A stretch of 64,000 nt of DNA from NCBI GenBank assembly GCA_029974835.1, contig JARKQN010000110.1, positions 17,187 to 81,186 of the forward strand, in the 5' to 3' direction. Position 1 is the stretch's first letter; the number at the start of each line of letters is the position of its first letter. Below, piece by piece: positions 44,769 to 54,484 of the stretch. The DNA comes from Bacteroidales bacterium. Its GTDB lineage: Bacteria > Bacteroidota > Bacteroidia > Bacteroidales > VadinHA17. The notes under the pieces are model-generated. The model searched no databases, was not told the origin of the DNA, and saw nothing but the letters and a program-made list of their open reading frames with translations. The position numbers were made by a program, and so were the translations under genes.

Positions 44769-45063
44769 TTAAATTATTCCCAATAATACCTCACACCGGA
44801 AGAATCCATCCAATCCTTTTCAGTAACTGCGTAAAAATTTTAATAATTTCCTGATTGCATGCAGCATAAATCTTTCAGAAGTGTCTTTAATACAACAGGC
44901 AACCTGAAAACAGAAAGTGAATTCCAGGTCTATGCCATAATAATTAAGGTGTTGTTTTGATAATCAGGATCTGAAGGATGTCGGTTTTCCGAATAATTCT
45001 TCAATTAACCGGCAAAAAAAAGCTATTCACCGGTGCTCTGTAGATGAAATAAATCCTTAACAG
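44769..45063. other. AT-rich intergenic gap
   Basis: A stretch of about 300 bp between divergent genes with no ORF of interest and no clear repeat or RNA gene. It presumably holds upstream control sites for both sides, but none could be recognised. Confidence 0.4.
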
Positions 45064-45071
45064 TAAATTTG
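45064..45071 (+). promoter_or_regulatory. -7 element for the DUF6263 gene
   Basis: TAAATTTG matches TAnnTTTG, 51 bp before the ATG at 45123. No TTTG at the -33 distance. Confidence 0.4.
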
Positions 45072-45122
45072 CTTTGAAAAGATTTAATGAACCTGATCTT
45101 AATTTTAAACTTAAACCGCAGA

Positions 45123-46070
45123 ATGAAAAAACTTTTCTTTACTTTTATTTCGGTCTTGATTCTCTTCCCTGCAATGGCCCAGCAGGACGCAGACCTCAGG
45201 TTAAATCCTGAAAAAAACAAAACCTACCGTTTCAGGTCCTTTACAAAACAGACAGTCATCCAGACGGTTAACGGCAACCAGCAAACTATAGAATCGGAAG
45301 TCCTTTATTCCTTTACCCTCAAAATGATGGAAGCTACTCCTGAGTTTATTGTTGCTGAGGTTCACCTCGAAACCATCGCAACAAAAACAAATCAGATGGG
45401 CAGAATTTAAAATATAAGCTCTGAATCAGAGGGAGATATAAAATCTACGGAGCCGTCAAAGGTAATGTCGGCCATTATGAACCGGCTGAGCAGGACTGCA
45501 ATTTTTGTGAGGATTGATTATGCCGGACAACCACTGGAAATATTAAATCACAGGATGATTTCGGAAATGATCCTTAAAGACACATCATCAATAACAATCT
45601 CCGAACCCCAGGCATCAGCTTTGAAGACCCAGATTATGGCAACTGTGAGTGAAGGAAACCTAAAGACCATGGTAAAAAGCTTTACATGGCACCTCCCCGG
45701 CAAAAAGGTCGCCAGAGACGGTGAATGGAAGATAGCTGACCAGGTAAATTCGGGCGGAATGCTTCTGACGTTGAATACCTCTTACCGCCTCGGCAGTATC
45801 AACGGCAGCAGCGCGGCAATAACTTCTGAATCTGATATCAGGCCGCCTGAGAATGCCCCGTCAATTAATTCGGGTGGCGCAACGGTAATATATAACAGCC
45901 TCAGGGGTATGAACAGATCGAATCTTCTGATTGATACTTCAACAGGACTCTTAACCGAAAGCAAATCCAAAACGCGAATTACCGGCAACCTTGCAGTGAG
46001 CGGCCCCGGCTTCAGCATGGAAATACCCATGGATATCAACGGCGAAACGATTATTACGGCTTTAAAATAA
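45123..46070 (+). pseudogene. DUF6263-like exported protein interrupted by one in-frame TAA
   Basis: A signal peptide (MKKLFFTFISVLILFPAMA) and an N-terminal domain run to a TAA at 45408-45410 (codon 96). The same frame then continues without change through NISSESEGDIKSTEP and MSAIMNRLSRTAIFVRID to 46070. The two halves together (315 codons) look like one secreted DUF6263-type protein. Because the frame is unchanged, this is a point nonsense change, not a frameshift. It is either a real pseudogene, a sequencing error, or a stop that is read through. A downstream ATG at 45465 could in principle give a signal-less fragment. Confidence 0.75.
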
Positions 46071-46087
46071 TCTCTTAAACTTCTTAC

Positions 46088-48466
46088 ATGATCAGACAAT
46101 TGAATCTGCCGGCTGCGGTTCTTCTTCTGGCATCAACAGGTGCCTTTGCTCAGAATATTAAAGGTTATGTGAACTATTCAGGCGACAAATCACCGGTACA
46201 GTTTGCAACGGTGGCCCTGCTGCAAGTGCCCGATTCGGAAATAGTCACAGGAGTAATAACCCTCACCGATGGAAGCTTTAACATCGAAAAGGTGAAGCCG
46301 GGAAACTATTTCGTAAGGGTTAGTTTTGTAGGCTACCGTACCTCAGGGAGGCCGGTCGAAGTACTCCAGGGTACTTCTGAGATTGTTGTCGACACAATTT
46401 TCCTTGAAGAATTGACGGCTACATTGAATGAGATCACCGTCACTGCAGAAAGGCTGAAGGGAAAGGAGATGGTTGACCGCACCGTCTATTCAATACCCGA
46501 AGTGGTAGGTAAATCGGCAACAAACGGATACGACCTGTTAAAAAAGATTCCACAGGTAACTGTCGATTTTCAAAACAACATTACCCTCAACGGCAGCACC
46601 AATTTTATTATACAGGTGGATGGCCGGCAGCGCGACAGGGAGTTTCTTGCCCGTCTGCTTCCGTCCGATATACAGAGTGTCGAAATCATAAACAATCCGG
46701 GCGGGAAATATGAAGGGAATATCGACGGAGTTATAAACATTATTCTCAAGAAGGAAGCACGTTACGGAGTTAACGGTAATATCGTTGAAGCCCTGAAACC
46801 AATCGGCAAAATCACAAACGTAACCCAGGGAAGTATCGATTACACTTCAGGGAAAATAACATTCTATGCTACTGGCTCTTATATCGGGCAGTCGCTCAAC
46901 ATCTTCCCGGTTACCGAAAGCAGATTTGCAACCATCGACTCCACAACTTCTTTCAGGGGTGACGGGAAAATAAAAGTGTCTCTGGGTTCAGTAAATGCCG
47001 GTTTCGATTATTTTCATAACGATAAAAACAACATAAACTTCAATATAAGCTTTAAACCTGTTCGGCAGAATGTTGATATACCGGGAAGTACTCTTCTGTC
47101 AAAGAATGACATTCCGGTGAGTTATCTCACATCTCTTACCTCTAACGGGATTAAAAGCAATGAGTCGTCAGTCTCCTTATTTTATAAAAGGGCGTTTAAG
47201 AAACCGGTTGAGGAGTTTTCCGCCGAGTTAACATATTACATGTTCAGATCTGTCTCAGACAATTCTTTTTCAAACAATCGTTTCGCTTATGGGACAGAAA
47301 CATTACTTGACTCATATTCGCGGACAGAGGACGATCTGAACAGGAGAAACTACTTTCAGACTAAGCTTGATTATGTTTATCCCCTTGGCATGAATGCAAA
47401 AATTGAAGCAGGATACCATTTCTATTACCAGGATTTGGGTTATGATTTTAAAATAAACAATCAGCCTGAAAGTAATCTGTTTGAATACTCTGAGTTCAGA
47501 AACTCAGCCTATACGGGTTTTGCAGTTAATCTCAGGAAGTTTGGTTTCCAGGCATCCTTAAGGGTTGAGAATAGCCACATTGAGGCCGATTCGGTCACGA
47601 AACCCGACTATACGTGTATTCTTCCGTCGGCAAACGTGCAGTATAAGTTTTCAGCTTCCCACAATATAAAGTTAACCTATAACAGGAGGATAAACCGGCC
47701 GGGCATTTACAGCATGAATCCCTATCTAAAGGTGGGACAGTCGTATGATGTTTCGCAGGGAAATCCCGATCTGAGGCCTGATTACCGTAACCGAATGCAG
47801 CTGACCTATACATGGAATTTCGGCAGCAATTACTTTTCGCCATATACTTATTATGAATATTTCACCGACAGGGTGAGTAACCGGTACAGCATTATCCTCT
47901 CTCCTGAAACCGGGTCAATAACCACTATTTCGAAACCCTTCAACCTTCTCAGCGGTTACGAATACGGAGGAGGGGTAAATGCCACCTTATGGTATGCCAA
48001 TATCAGCGCCAGGGTTTATAAAGGCCACTATGCCGAATACTCTGAAGGTTTATTTAAAATACAGGCAAGAGATTATTTTTCCTATACCATAACCTCCACC
48101 GGTTATTTTAACCCCGATAAGAAAAAGAAGGTTACACTCTTCGCATACCTGCAGTACAACGGTGTAAATACCGATGCACAGGTTAAGACCAGCACGCTTC
48201 CACTTTACGGATTCGGAGGACAGTGGCAGATAAAGGATCATGCGGTCGGACTTTTCTGGTTGCTTCCTTTCTCGAAGAAACTTGATTACCAGACCGTTGA
48301 AACTAACACGCCTGCTTTCTCCTCCATCACCAGAACAGGAATTGATTTTTCAGGATGGTTTCAGTTCCAGTATGTTTATAAATTCAATAAAGGAAGAAAT
48401 GTGAAGAAGCTGGGTCGCAACGTGGAAATAGAAAGTGACAGCAAAGCTCAGACAATAGGAAGGTAG
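46088..48466 (+). CDS. Outer-membrane beta-barrel receptor with N-terminal carboxypeptidase-like domain
   Basis: A 792-residue outer-membrane protein. Signal peptide (about 1-19), carboxypeptidase-regulatory-like beta-sandwich (about 22-110, NIKGYVNYSGDKSPVQFATV), plug domain (about 115-225, with KKIPQVTVDFQNNITLNGS and IQSVEIINNPGGKYEGN), then a long beta-barrel of the OMP_b-brl_3 type ending in an aromatic-rich strand (SGWFQFQYVYKF). Shorter than a SusC transporter and without a SusD partner, so it is a TonB-linked receptor of another class. It begins 17 bp after the DUF6263 frame. Confidence 0.85.
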   Translation: MIRQLNLPAAVLLLASTGAFAQNIKGYVNYSGDKSPVQFATVALLQVPDSEIVTGVITLTDGSFNIEKVKPGNYFVRVSFVGYRTSGRPVEVLQGTSEIVVDTIFLEELTATLNEITVTAERLKGKEMVDRTVYSIPEVVGKSATNGYDLLKKIPQVTVDFQNNITLNGSTNFIIQVDGRQRDREFLARLLPSDIQSVEIINNPGGKYEGNIDGVINIILKKEARYGVNGNIVEALKPIGKITNVTQGSIDYTSGKITFYATGSYIGQSLNIFPVTESRFATIDSTTSFRGDGKIKVSLGSVNAGFDYFHNDKNNINFNISFKPVRQNVDIPGSTLLSKNDIPVSYLTSLTSNGIKSNESSVSLFYKRAFKKPVEEFSAELTYYMFRSVSDNSFSNNRFAYGTETLLDSYSRTEDDLNRRNYFQTKLDYVYPLGMNAKIEAGYHFYYQDLGYDFKINNQPESNLFEYSEFRNSAYTGFAVNLRKFGFQASLRVENSHIEADSVTKPDYTCILPSANVQYKFSASHNIKLTYNRRINRPGIYSMNPYLKVGQSYDVSQGNPDLRPDYRNRMQLTYTWNFGSNYFSPYTYYEYFTDRVSNRYSIILSPETGSITTISKPFNLLSGYEYGGGVNATLWYANISARVYKGHYAEYSEGLFKIQARDYFSYTITSTGYFNPDKKKKVTLFAYLQYNGVNTDAQVKTSTLPLYGFGGQWQIKDHAVGLFWLLPFSKKLDYQTVETNTPAFSSITRTGIDFSGWFQFQYVYKFNKGRNVKKLGRNVEIESDSKAQTIGR

Positions 48467-48561
48467 TAAAAGAATAACCAGAGAGTAAGGAAGAGTTATC
48501 AGACAGCCGGGAAGATTTCTGAGTAGTATTACAAATAATCGCGGAAGCTATCTCAGGATTA

Positions 48562-50727
48562 CTACCAGTCCCGAAATGTGCTCATGTATTTCCATTCAAC
48601 CTTCCCGATATTATCAGGTTTTCCCCTGACGGCCTTTGATAGGGTGCCTGCAGGCTTTCCATCCCTGCCGGGCACAACCGTTATTTCTCTCCACGAGTAA
48701 TTGCCCTTTTCATAATCAAAAGAGATACCGTCGTCGTCGTAAAGCATGTACTTTCCCGGTTTCTTTCCGTAATACCTTATTTCGAGGTCAAATTTCTGTC
48801 CCGCCGCCGGGGCATGCAGGGCAGGCGGCATCATGGGAATGATACCTCCGTCCTTTACAAATACAGGTATCCTGCCCGATTCCGGAGCAACAGTGATAAC
48901 CTCCCCGTTTCCTGCATATTTTCCCGTGTAAAAGTCATACCAGTTTCCTTCGGGCAGAACCACGCTCCTCGATGTCTGTCCGGTAAAGAGCGGAGCAACC
49001 AGCAGGTACTCACCGGCCATGTACTGGTCTTTTATTTCCCTGGTGATTGCTTCGGCATAGGGATTGTCGTTAAGGTTTGTATTTTTCACCTCCTGCTGAG
49101 TTCCTGACCTGAAGCCGGGCTCGAGAGCCATTCCCCTGAAAGGCGGGGTGCCCTCGAAATGGTATTTTGCAAACTCGCTGTAGAAATAAGGCATCAGCTG
49201 AATGCGCAGAAGCGCGTAGTATCTTATTTCATTCTCAACCTCAGGGAACGACCATGGTTTTGTGCCCGAAGCCCAGGCATTTATCATAGCCATGGGAGAG
49301 AAGACCACAGTCTGGAACCTTCTCAGCCACTCCTCGCCCGTTTTGGAACTTCTCACTTCGGGTGTCCAGAGTACGCCGCTGAAGCCGCTGTTGATCAGTG
49401 CCGTTATGAAATCCTCATGACTGTAATAGTCGTTGTAGATCACATAGGGGAACGATACCCCTCCGCCGTTGGAGGCCCTTGTCAGTCCCCACGTGCGCCG
49501 GTCAGATTCGCGGAACATTTCTGCAGTTATCCTTTGGAGAAGAAGCCCGTAAGTCTGTCTCATCTGCTCGGCGCTGTTGCCTGATGGGAATTTCGCGACA
49601 TCGGGCCACAGCCACTTGTCGTAGCCGTCTATTTCATCGAGTTTGTAACCTGCAACCCCGATGGAGACCTGGCTCTGTTTCAGTTGGCCGGTAAATATGT
49701 CGCATGCATCCTTTATCGAGAAATCAGGTACCACGCCGCCCCAGACAGTATGCGTTGCAGTATGGGGAAGAATGCGGCCGTAAACCGGCGATTCGGGCGA
49801 TACATAGGGGTTTGTCCACAGGTTGAGGCGTATTCCCATCTCATTCATGGTATTGACGAACCCCACGGGGTCGGGATACCGTGTTCTGTCCCATTCGAAT
49901 GAGCAGGGATAGGCTTTGCTCTGCCATCCGGGTTCCAGGCCGATAAAGTCGAGAGGGAAATTATGCTCTCTGAACTCTTTTGCTTCCTCAATAACCTTTT
50001 CTGCCGTATAAAGGGTTGGCACTCTCTGGGTGAAACCGAGTCCCCACCTGGGGGGCAGCGGACCTCCTCCGCAGAAAAGGTTGAACCGGCGCACGGCATC
50101 AAGGGCAGTAGGACCGGAAAAGACGTATATCTCGCATCCAGCCGCAGGGACAAGAATTTCCACGGCATCGGAATATGGTGCGGATGTCCATCGTTTGTCG
50201 GTGTTGCGGTCGCGGACGGCCGAAGGGTCCTGCCTCTCCTTATTGACTGCCGTTCCGGCCCACACTCTTATGTACCTTGCACTGTTTATAAAGACCCCGT
50301 AACCTCTGTCCGATACATAGAAAGGGACGGGAGCGTGAGTGCGGCCGTTGTCCGTCCCGCCGTAATGATCGACATGCAGCGTCAGAATCTTTCCCCTCTG
50401 ATGCACACTTTTGAAATTAAGCCCGAAACCGAAAATCTGTTCGTTCCTGATAAGAGGGAATTTTATATAAGTCTCTCCGTCAACAACCCCGGCAGTGATC
50501 TCTTTTTCATTGAGAGGGAAGGGTAGGGGTTTCATTTTTCCGAGTGCTTCAATGGCAGGTCTGGCCCCTGAGGCGGTCAGCAGACTCTGTTTTTCAGGTA
50601 TGCCGGCCTCCGCCTTCCACACTCCGGGAGCAACCTCTTTCCATAAGAGACTCTGCGCAGATGCCGGAGCTGTGAGAATTGACATTAAAGCTGAAACGTA
50701 TGCGATGCGCTTAAGTACGGTTTTCAT
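48562..50727 (-). CDS. GH31 family alpha-glycosidase
   Basis: A 721-residue secreted enzyme (signal about 1-24) of GH31, whose members include alpha-xylosidases and alpha-glucosidases. The N-terminal beta-sandwich contains FGFGLNFKSVHQRG; the catalytic barrel has the nucleophile Asp364 in KLDEIDGYD and a likely acid/base Asp433 in YNDYYSHED. Later segments (FSPMAMINAW, LRIQLMPYFYSEFAKYH) and the C-terminal beta domain with YLLVAPLFTG and LPEGNWYDFYTGKY are typical. The usual WSGD motif is replaced by IYND, so its substrate may differ from classical members. Confidence 0.88.
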   Translation of the reverse strand: MKTVLKRIAYVSALMSILTAPASAQSLLWKEVAPGVWKAEAGIPEKQSLLTASGARPAIEALGKMKPLPFPLNEKEITAGVVDGETYIKFPLIRNEQIFGFGLNFKSVHQRGKILTLHVDHYGGTDNGRTHAPVPFYVSDRGYGVFINSARYIRVWAGTAVNKERQDPSAVRDRNTDKRWTSAPYSDAVEILVPAAGCEIYVFSGPTALDAVRRFNLFCGGGPLPPRWGLGFTQRVPTLYTAEKVIEEAKEFREHNFPLDFIGLEPGWQSKAYPCSFEWDRTRYPDPVGFVNTMNEMGIRLNLWTNPYVSPESPVYGRILPHTATHTVWGGVVPDFSIKDACDIFTGQLKQSQVSIGVAGYKLDEIDGYDKWLWPDVAKFPSGNSAEQMRQTYGLLLQRITAEMFRESDRRTWGLTRASNGGGVSFPYVIYNDYYSHEDFITALINSGFSGVLWTPEVRSSKTGEEWLRRFQTVVFSPMAMINAWASGTKPWSFPEVENEIRYYALLRIQLMPYFYSEFAKYHFEGTPPFRGMALEPGFRSGTQQEVKNTNLNDNPYAEAITREIKDQYMAGEYLLVAPLFTGQTSRSVVLPEGNWYDFYTGKYAGNGEVITVAPESGRIPVFVKDGGIIPMMPPALHAPAAGQKFDLEIRYYGKKPGKYMLYDDDGISFDYEKGNYSWREITVVPGRDGKPAGTLSKAVRGKPDNIGKVEWKYMSTFRDW

Positions 50728-50927
50728 GGTTTGGTAAAGCTAAAAACACGATCAAAGATACATTTTCCTGAATTATCCGGTTATGAGACTTCTTCACGGG
50801 TATCTGTTACATGTTTTCTGTCTTCAGCCGGATACCGGTTATCTTCTGCCGACAGTCTGATAAGCCTTTCTTCTTCATATTATTTCCTGGCCTGCACAGG
50901 AGGGAAAACATGAATAAGAAAAAAAAT

Positions 50928-50939
50928 GTTAACGTTAAC
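50928..50939. promoter_or_regulatory. LacI-type palindromic operator
   Basis: GTTAACGTTAAC, a perfect palindrome centred on CG as in LacI/GalR-family operators. It lies 200 bp upstream of the GH31 ATG and 70 bp upstream of the divergent oxidoreductase ATG, so one regulator could serve both. No LacI-type regulator gene is in the window. Confidence 0.5.
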
Positions 50940-51008
50940 GAAATTTCAAATGTTTGATTACTTTTACGATGGAGATTTACAAAGTTTAATTACTAACACA
51001 TAACCAAC

Positions 51009-52340
51009 ATGACAAGCAGAAGAGAATTTATCCGTAACGCGGCCCTGGGCTCGGCCGCAGTTGCTTTCAGCGCAAAAAGCTATGGCCGCATTATCGGTGC
51101 CAACGACAGGGTGCGCGTGGGCATAGTAGGCTACTCTGACCGTTTCAGAGGGGCACTCTACCCGGCTTTCACAGCCCTTCAGAAAGAGCTCAATTTTGAA
51201 TTCACGGCTCTTTCCGATATTTGGAGCCTACGCCGCGAAGAGGCGGACCAGTTCTTTAAATCGAAAGGTGTTACGCTTAAGCTCTACAGGAACAATGATG
51301 AGCTTTACAGTGCAAAGGACACTGATGCCGTTATTATCAGCACCGCCGATTTCCAGCATGCTCTGCATTGTGCAGAGGCAGTAAGGGCCGGCCGCGACGC
51401 TTACGTTGAAAAACCTTTCGCAGAAACCATGGCCGATGCACGCACTGCCCTGCAGGCCGTTAAGGAAACGGGGAAAATTGTTCAGATAGGTTCACAGAGA
51501 CGCAGCGCCCCAAACTATATTGCCGCCAACGAGTACCTGCGGTCAGGTAAATTCGGGAAGATAGTGATTGTTGAGATGACATGGAACGTCAATCAGCCGG
51601 GCAGGTGGAGAAGACCTAACGTGGTACCTCTTCTCAAGGAAGCCGATACCGACTGGAAACGTTTTTTACTGAACCGCCCGTTCGAGCCTTTCGATGCAAG
51701 AAAACATCTTGAATTCAGGCTTTTCTGGCCATTCTCGTCAGGCATACCCGGTCAGTGGATGGCTCACCAGATCGATACCGTTCACTGGTTCACCGACCTG
51801 GCTCATCCCCGCAGCGTGGCAGCCAACGGAGGCATATACCTCTGGAAGGACGGCCGTACCAACTTCGACACCATGACCGCCGTTTTTGATTACGGCTCAG
51901 ACACCGATCCCAATATGAGCTTCCAGGTTGTCTATTCTTCGAGGTTTACCAACTCGGCAGGCGGCACGAAAGAGCTCTATTATTCCAACGGAGGAATGCT
52001 CAACCTCGACACAAACAAGGTTACTTCCGAGGGCGGACTGAGGGCAAATGACGCCAAAGCCATGAATATGAAGCCCAACCTGCTCGAGCCGTTCGATCTT
52101 CCGTCTGTCACTATTGAAACAGGCGCCAACACGGGAGGTGACCCGATGACAACCGCCCACATGCGCAACTGGATGGAGTGCGTTCGAAGCCGTAAAAAAC
52201 CAAATGCCGACGTTGTGGCCGGTTACAATCATTCAATTGCCAATATAATGTGCACTGCCGCCCTGCGTACAGGCGAAAAGGCAACCTTCAATGAAAAAAC
52301 CCAGGAGGTGATGGCCGGAGGTAAAGTGTTCCAGTATTAG
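51009..52340 (+). CDS. Tat-exported Gfo/Idh/MocA oxidoreductase
   Basis: A 443-residue oxidoreductase with a twin-arginine signal (SRREFIRNAALGSAA). The Rossmann part has VRVGIVGYSDRFRGALY and the family lysine motif VEKPFAE; a central WMAHQIDTVHWFTDL is the family's C-domain helix. It belongs to the same class as the enzyme at 29580-30986 but is clearly divergent from it. Together with the DUF6807 gene 20 bp downstream it suggests oxidative handling of a sugar or glycoside in the periplasm. Confidence 0.88.
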   Translation: MTSRREFIRNAALGSAAVAFSAKSYGRIIGANDRVRVGIVGYSDRFRGALYPAFTALQKELNFEFTALSDIWSLRREEADQFFKSKGVTLKLYRNNDELYSAKDTDAVIISTADFQHALHCAEAVRAGRDAYVEKPFAETMADARTALQAVKETGKIVQIGSQRRSAPNYIAANEYLRSGKFGKIVIVEMTWNVNQPGRWRRPNVVPLLKEADTDWKRFLLNRPFEPFDARKHLEFRLFWPFSSGIPGQWMAHQIDTVHWFTDLAHPRSVAANGGIYLWKDGRTNFDTMTAVFDYGSDTDPNMSFQVVYSSRFTNSAGGTKELYYSNGGMLNLDTNKVTSEGGLRANDAKAMNMKPNLLEPFDLPSVTIETGANTGGDPMTTAHMRNWMECVRSRKKPNADVVAGYNHSIANIMCTAALRTGEKATFNEKTQEVMAGGKVFQY

Positions 52341-52360
52341 AAATCCGTAAAATAAATTGT

Positions 52361-53392
52361 ATGAAGACAAGGTATTTTATTGCAGCTGCATTGATGCTCT
52401 CCTGCATGGCGGCATACGGCCAGAACGTAAAACTGGTCAGGGATGATGCGGGCAGAAAAGTCGATGTTTTTATCGGAGATAAACTCTTTACATCGTACAG
52501 GTATCCTGCCGGTCTTGAGAAACCGTTCCTGTTTCCCGTATATGCTCCCAACGGTGCTGTTGTAACACGCGGTTATCCGATCGAACCAAGAAAAGGAGAG
52601 AGAGTTGATCATCCTCACCATATAGGACTATGGTTTAATCACGGTAACGTAAACGGCCTCGATTTCTGGAATAATTCATCCGCCATCCCTGCAAACCGCA
52701 AAGACCAGTACGGCCATATTGTGGTGCAGAAAATCGCAAAGGCAAAAGGGGGTAAGACCGGCGTGCTTGAAGTGGTCTCGGAATGGAAAGACAACAAGGG
52801 AAACACGGTTCTCACCGAGAACACTCAGTACATTTTCAAAGCCTCCAAAACAGGATGGATGGTGGACCATGTGGCAACTCTCACTGCTACCAACGGACCT
52901 GTGAAATTCACCGATAACAAGGAGGGTATGTTTGCCATCAGGGTTGACAGGGCTTTTGAGATGCCGACCAACGAGGCTCTCATATTTACCGATGATAAGG
53001 GTAACCCCACCACCGTGAAAGCCACCGACAACACCGGAGTTACGGGAATGTATGTTTCAAGCAACGGCAAAAAAGGGGATGCCGTCTGGGGTACGAGAAA
53101 CAAGTGGGTGATACTGAGCGGTGTGAAAGACAATGTCCCAGTATCATTTGCAATCTTCGATCATCCGAAAAATCCCGGCTACCCTGCTTATTCCCATGCG
53201 CGCGGTTACGGACTCTTCTCGGTTAACAACCTCGGACAGAAGTCGTACGACCCGAAACAGGAAGAAGTGGTTTACAACCTTGCACCGGGCCAGTCAATGA
53301 AGCTCGTTCACAGGTTTTATATTCAGTCGGGTTCGGAGCTTACTCCGGAAGGCGCCGAGGCAATATTCACTGAATTTTCGAAGTCATACTGA
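52361..53392 (+). CDS. DUF6807 family secreted protein
   Basis: A 343-residue exported protein (signal about 1-20, MLSCMAAYG) of the DUF6807 (PmoA-like) family. The conserved HPHHIGLWFNHGNVNGLDFW segment contains the His cluster likely to bind a metal or sugar. Members occur next to Gfo/Idh oxidoreductases in Bacteroidota and Planctomycetota, and the role is unknown. It sits 20 bp after the oxidoreductase gene, so co-transcription is likely. Confidence 0.82.
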   Translation: MKTRYFIAAALMLSCMAAYGQNVKLVRDDAGRKVDVFIGDKLFTSYRYPAGLEKPFLFPVYAPNGAVVTRGYPIEPRKGERVDHPHHIGLWFNHGNVNGLDFWNNSSAIPANRKDQYGHIVVQKIAKAKGGKTGVLEVVSEWKDNKGNTVLTENTQYIFKASKTGWMVDHVATLTATNGPVKFTDNKEGMFAIRVDRAFEMPTNEALIFTDDKGNPTTVKATDNTGVTGMYVSSNGKKGDAVWGTRNKWVILSGVKDNVPVSFAIFDHPKNPGYPAYSHARGYGLFSVNNLGQKSYDPKQEEVVYNLAPGQSMKLVHRFYIQSGSELTPEGAEAIFTEFSKSY

Positions 53393-53457
53393 CTTTAATG
53401 TATTATTGTTCTGTAACCGGTTGACAAAAAACAAAGATTGCCGGGTATCCGCCCCTC

Positions 53458-53479
53458 CTCCTCCCCAGACGGGGAGGAG
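53458..53479. terminator. GC-rich hairpin after the DUF6807 gene
   Basis: CTCCTCCCC and GGGGAGGAG form a 9-bp stem with an AGAC loop. It follows the DUF6807 stop by 65 bp and may end that transcript; it has no T-run on the plus strand. Confidence 0.4.
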
Positions 53480-53509
53480 AAAAAGGCAATACACACCGTC
53501 CTTTTTTGT

Positions 53510-53542
53510 TTTGCGGCAACCCCGGGGGAAAATCTATTTTTG
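53510..53542 (+). promoter_or_regulatory. Promoter for the NIPSNAP gene
   Basis: TTTG (53510-53513), a 21-bp spacer and TATTTTTG (53535-53542), 27 bp before the ATG at 53570. It supports that start rather than the long ORF beginning at 53438. Confidence 0.55.
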
Positions 53543-53569
53543 ACTGTAAAACGTTTAAAACAACCTGTA

Positions 53570-54355
53570 ATGAAGATCAGAAATCTAATTTTTGCAACAG
53601 CTCTCCTCGCTTCAGGTATGGCATCAGCCTCCGCCGCTGTACCCGTAATCAGGGAATATTATGAGATCAGGATTTACCATGTCACGGGCAAAGCGCAGGA
53701 AGCAGCTACCGACAAATTCCTGAAGGATGCCTTCCTTCCCGCGCTGCACAGGGCCGGCATAGAGAAAGCCGGCGTATTCAAACCGGTGGAATCGGACACT
53801 GCTTTCGGGAAAAGAATTTACGTTTTCATCCCGTTCAAATCATCCGACCAGATGATACAACTCCCGGCAGTGCTGGCAGTGGATCAGAAATACAACGAGC
53901 AGGGAAGAGATTTCCTCGACGCGCCGTTTGATAATCCTCCCTTCAGGAGATATGAGAGCATCTATCTTTTTGCCTTTAAGGACATGCCGTTGTTCAGGCC
54001 GCCGAAATTCAGCACTCCGCCTGCATCCAGAATCTATGAACTGCGCAGTTATGAGAGCGCCACCGAAGCAAAGGCCGCAAAGAAGATTGAGATGTTCAAT
54101 GACGGAGGGGAAATGAAGCTGTTTGAGAAGCTTGGATTCAATGCCGTCTTTTTCGGTGAAGTGCTTGCCGGAAGCACAAAGCCGAATCTTATGTACATGA
54201 CCTCCTTTGCCGATCAGAAATCGAGAGATGATCACTGGAACGAATTCCGTAATCATCCGGAATGGAAGGCAATATCCGGCATGGAAGAGTACAAAAACAC
54301 TGTTTCAAAAGCTAATGTTTTCCTTCTTCATCCGACCGATTATTCGGATTTTTAG
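53570..54355 (+). CDS. NIPSNAP family protein, exported
   Basis: A 261-residue protein. Start taken at the ATG at 53570, just after the promoter and the start of a signal peptide (MKIRNLIFATALLASGMASA). Two NIPSNAP repeats follow: YYEIRIYHVTGKAQEAATDK and RIYELRSYESATEAKAAKKI, the second ending in FRNHPEWKAISGMEEY. NIPSNAP domains have a ferredoxin-like fold and unknown biochemical role; in Bacteroidota they are often near oxidoreductases and sugar enzymes, as here. Confidence 0.85.
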   Translation: MKIRNLIFATALLASGMASASAAVPVIREYYEIRIYHVTGKAQEAATDKFLKDAFLPALHRAGIEKAGVFKPVESDTAFGKRIYVFIPFKSSDQMIQLPAVLAVDQKYNEQGRDFLDAPFDNPPFRRYESIYLFAFKDMPLFRPPKFSTPPASRIYELRSYESATEAKAAKKIEMFNDGGEMKLFEKLGFNAVFFGEVLAGSTKPNLMYMTSFADQKSRDDHWNEFRNHPEWKAISGMEEYKNTVSKANVFLLHPTDYSDF

Positions 54356-54377
54356 AAGGGATTTATAATCAGTATAT

Positions 54378-54460
54378 AACAGCACACGGTTGACGCGGAT
54401 GGTACGGATTTTCAATGATCTGATCCGTCAGGCCCCTGTCAGCCGCGTGCTGTTTGTTTT
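54378..54460. terminator. Structured two-way terminator region
   Basis: Outer arms AACAGCAC (54378-54385) and GTGCTGTT (54447-54454) enclose an inner ACGGAT/ATCCGT stem (54404-54409, 54423-54428). The plus strand continues TGTTTTC. It lies between convergent NIPSNAP and trpB genes. Confidence 0.45.
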
Positions 54461-54484
54461 CACGGGTATAATCAGTGAGGTGCC

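Noticed and set aside
45465-46070. Separate small gene downstream of a 107-residue gene
   Set aside because: Both parts lie in one frame separated only by a TAA, and the second part has no signal peptide or promoter of its own; an interrupted gene is the simpler reading.
46088-48466. SusC-type transporter
   Set aside because: Too short, barrel and plug of a different class, and no SusD gene follows.
49963-50526. 187-residue plus-strand frame opposite GH31
   Set aside because: Shadow of the GH31 gene; no recognisable domain.
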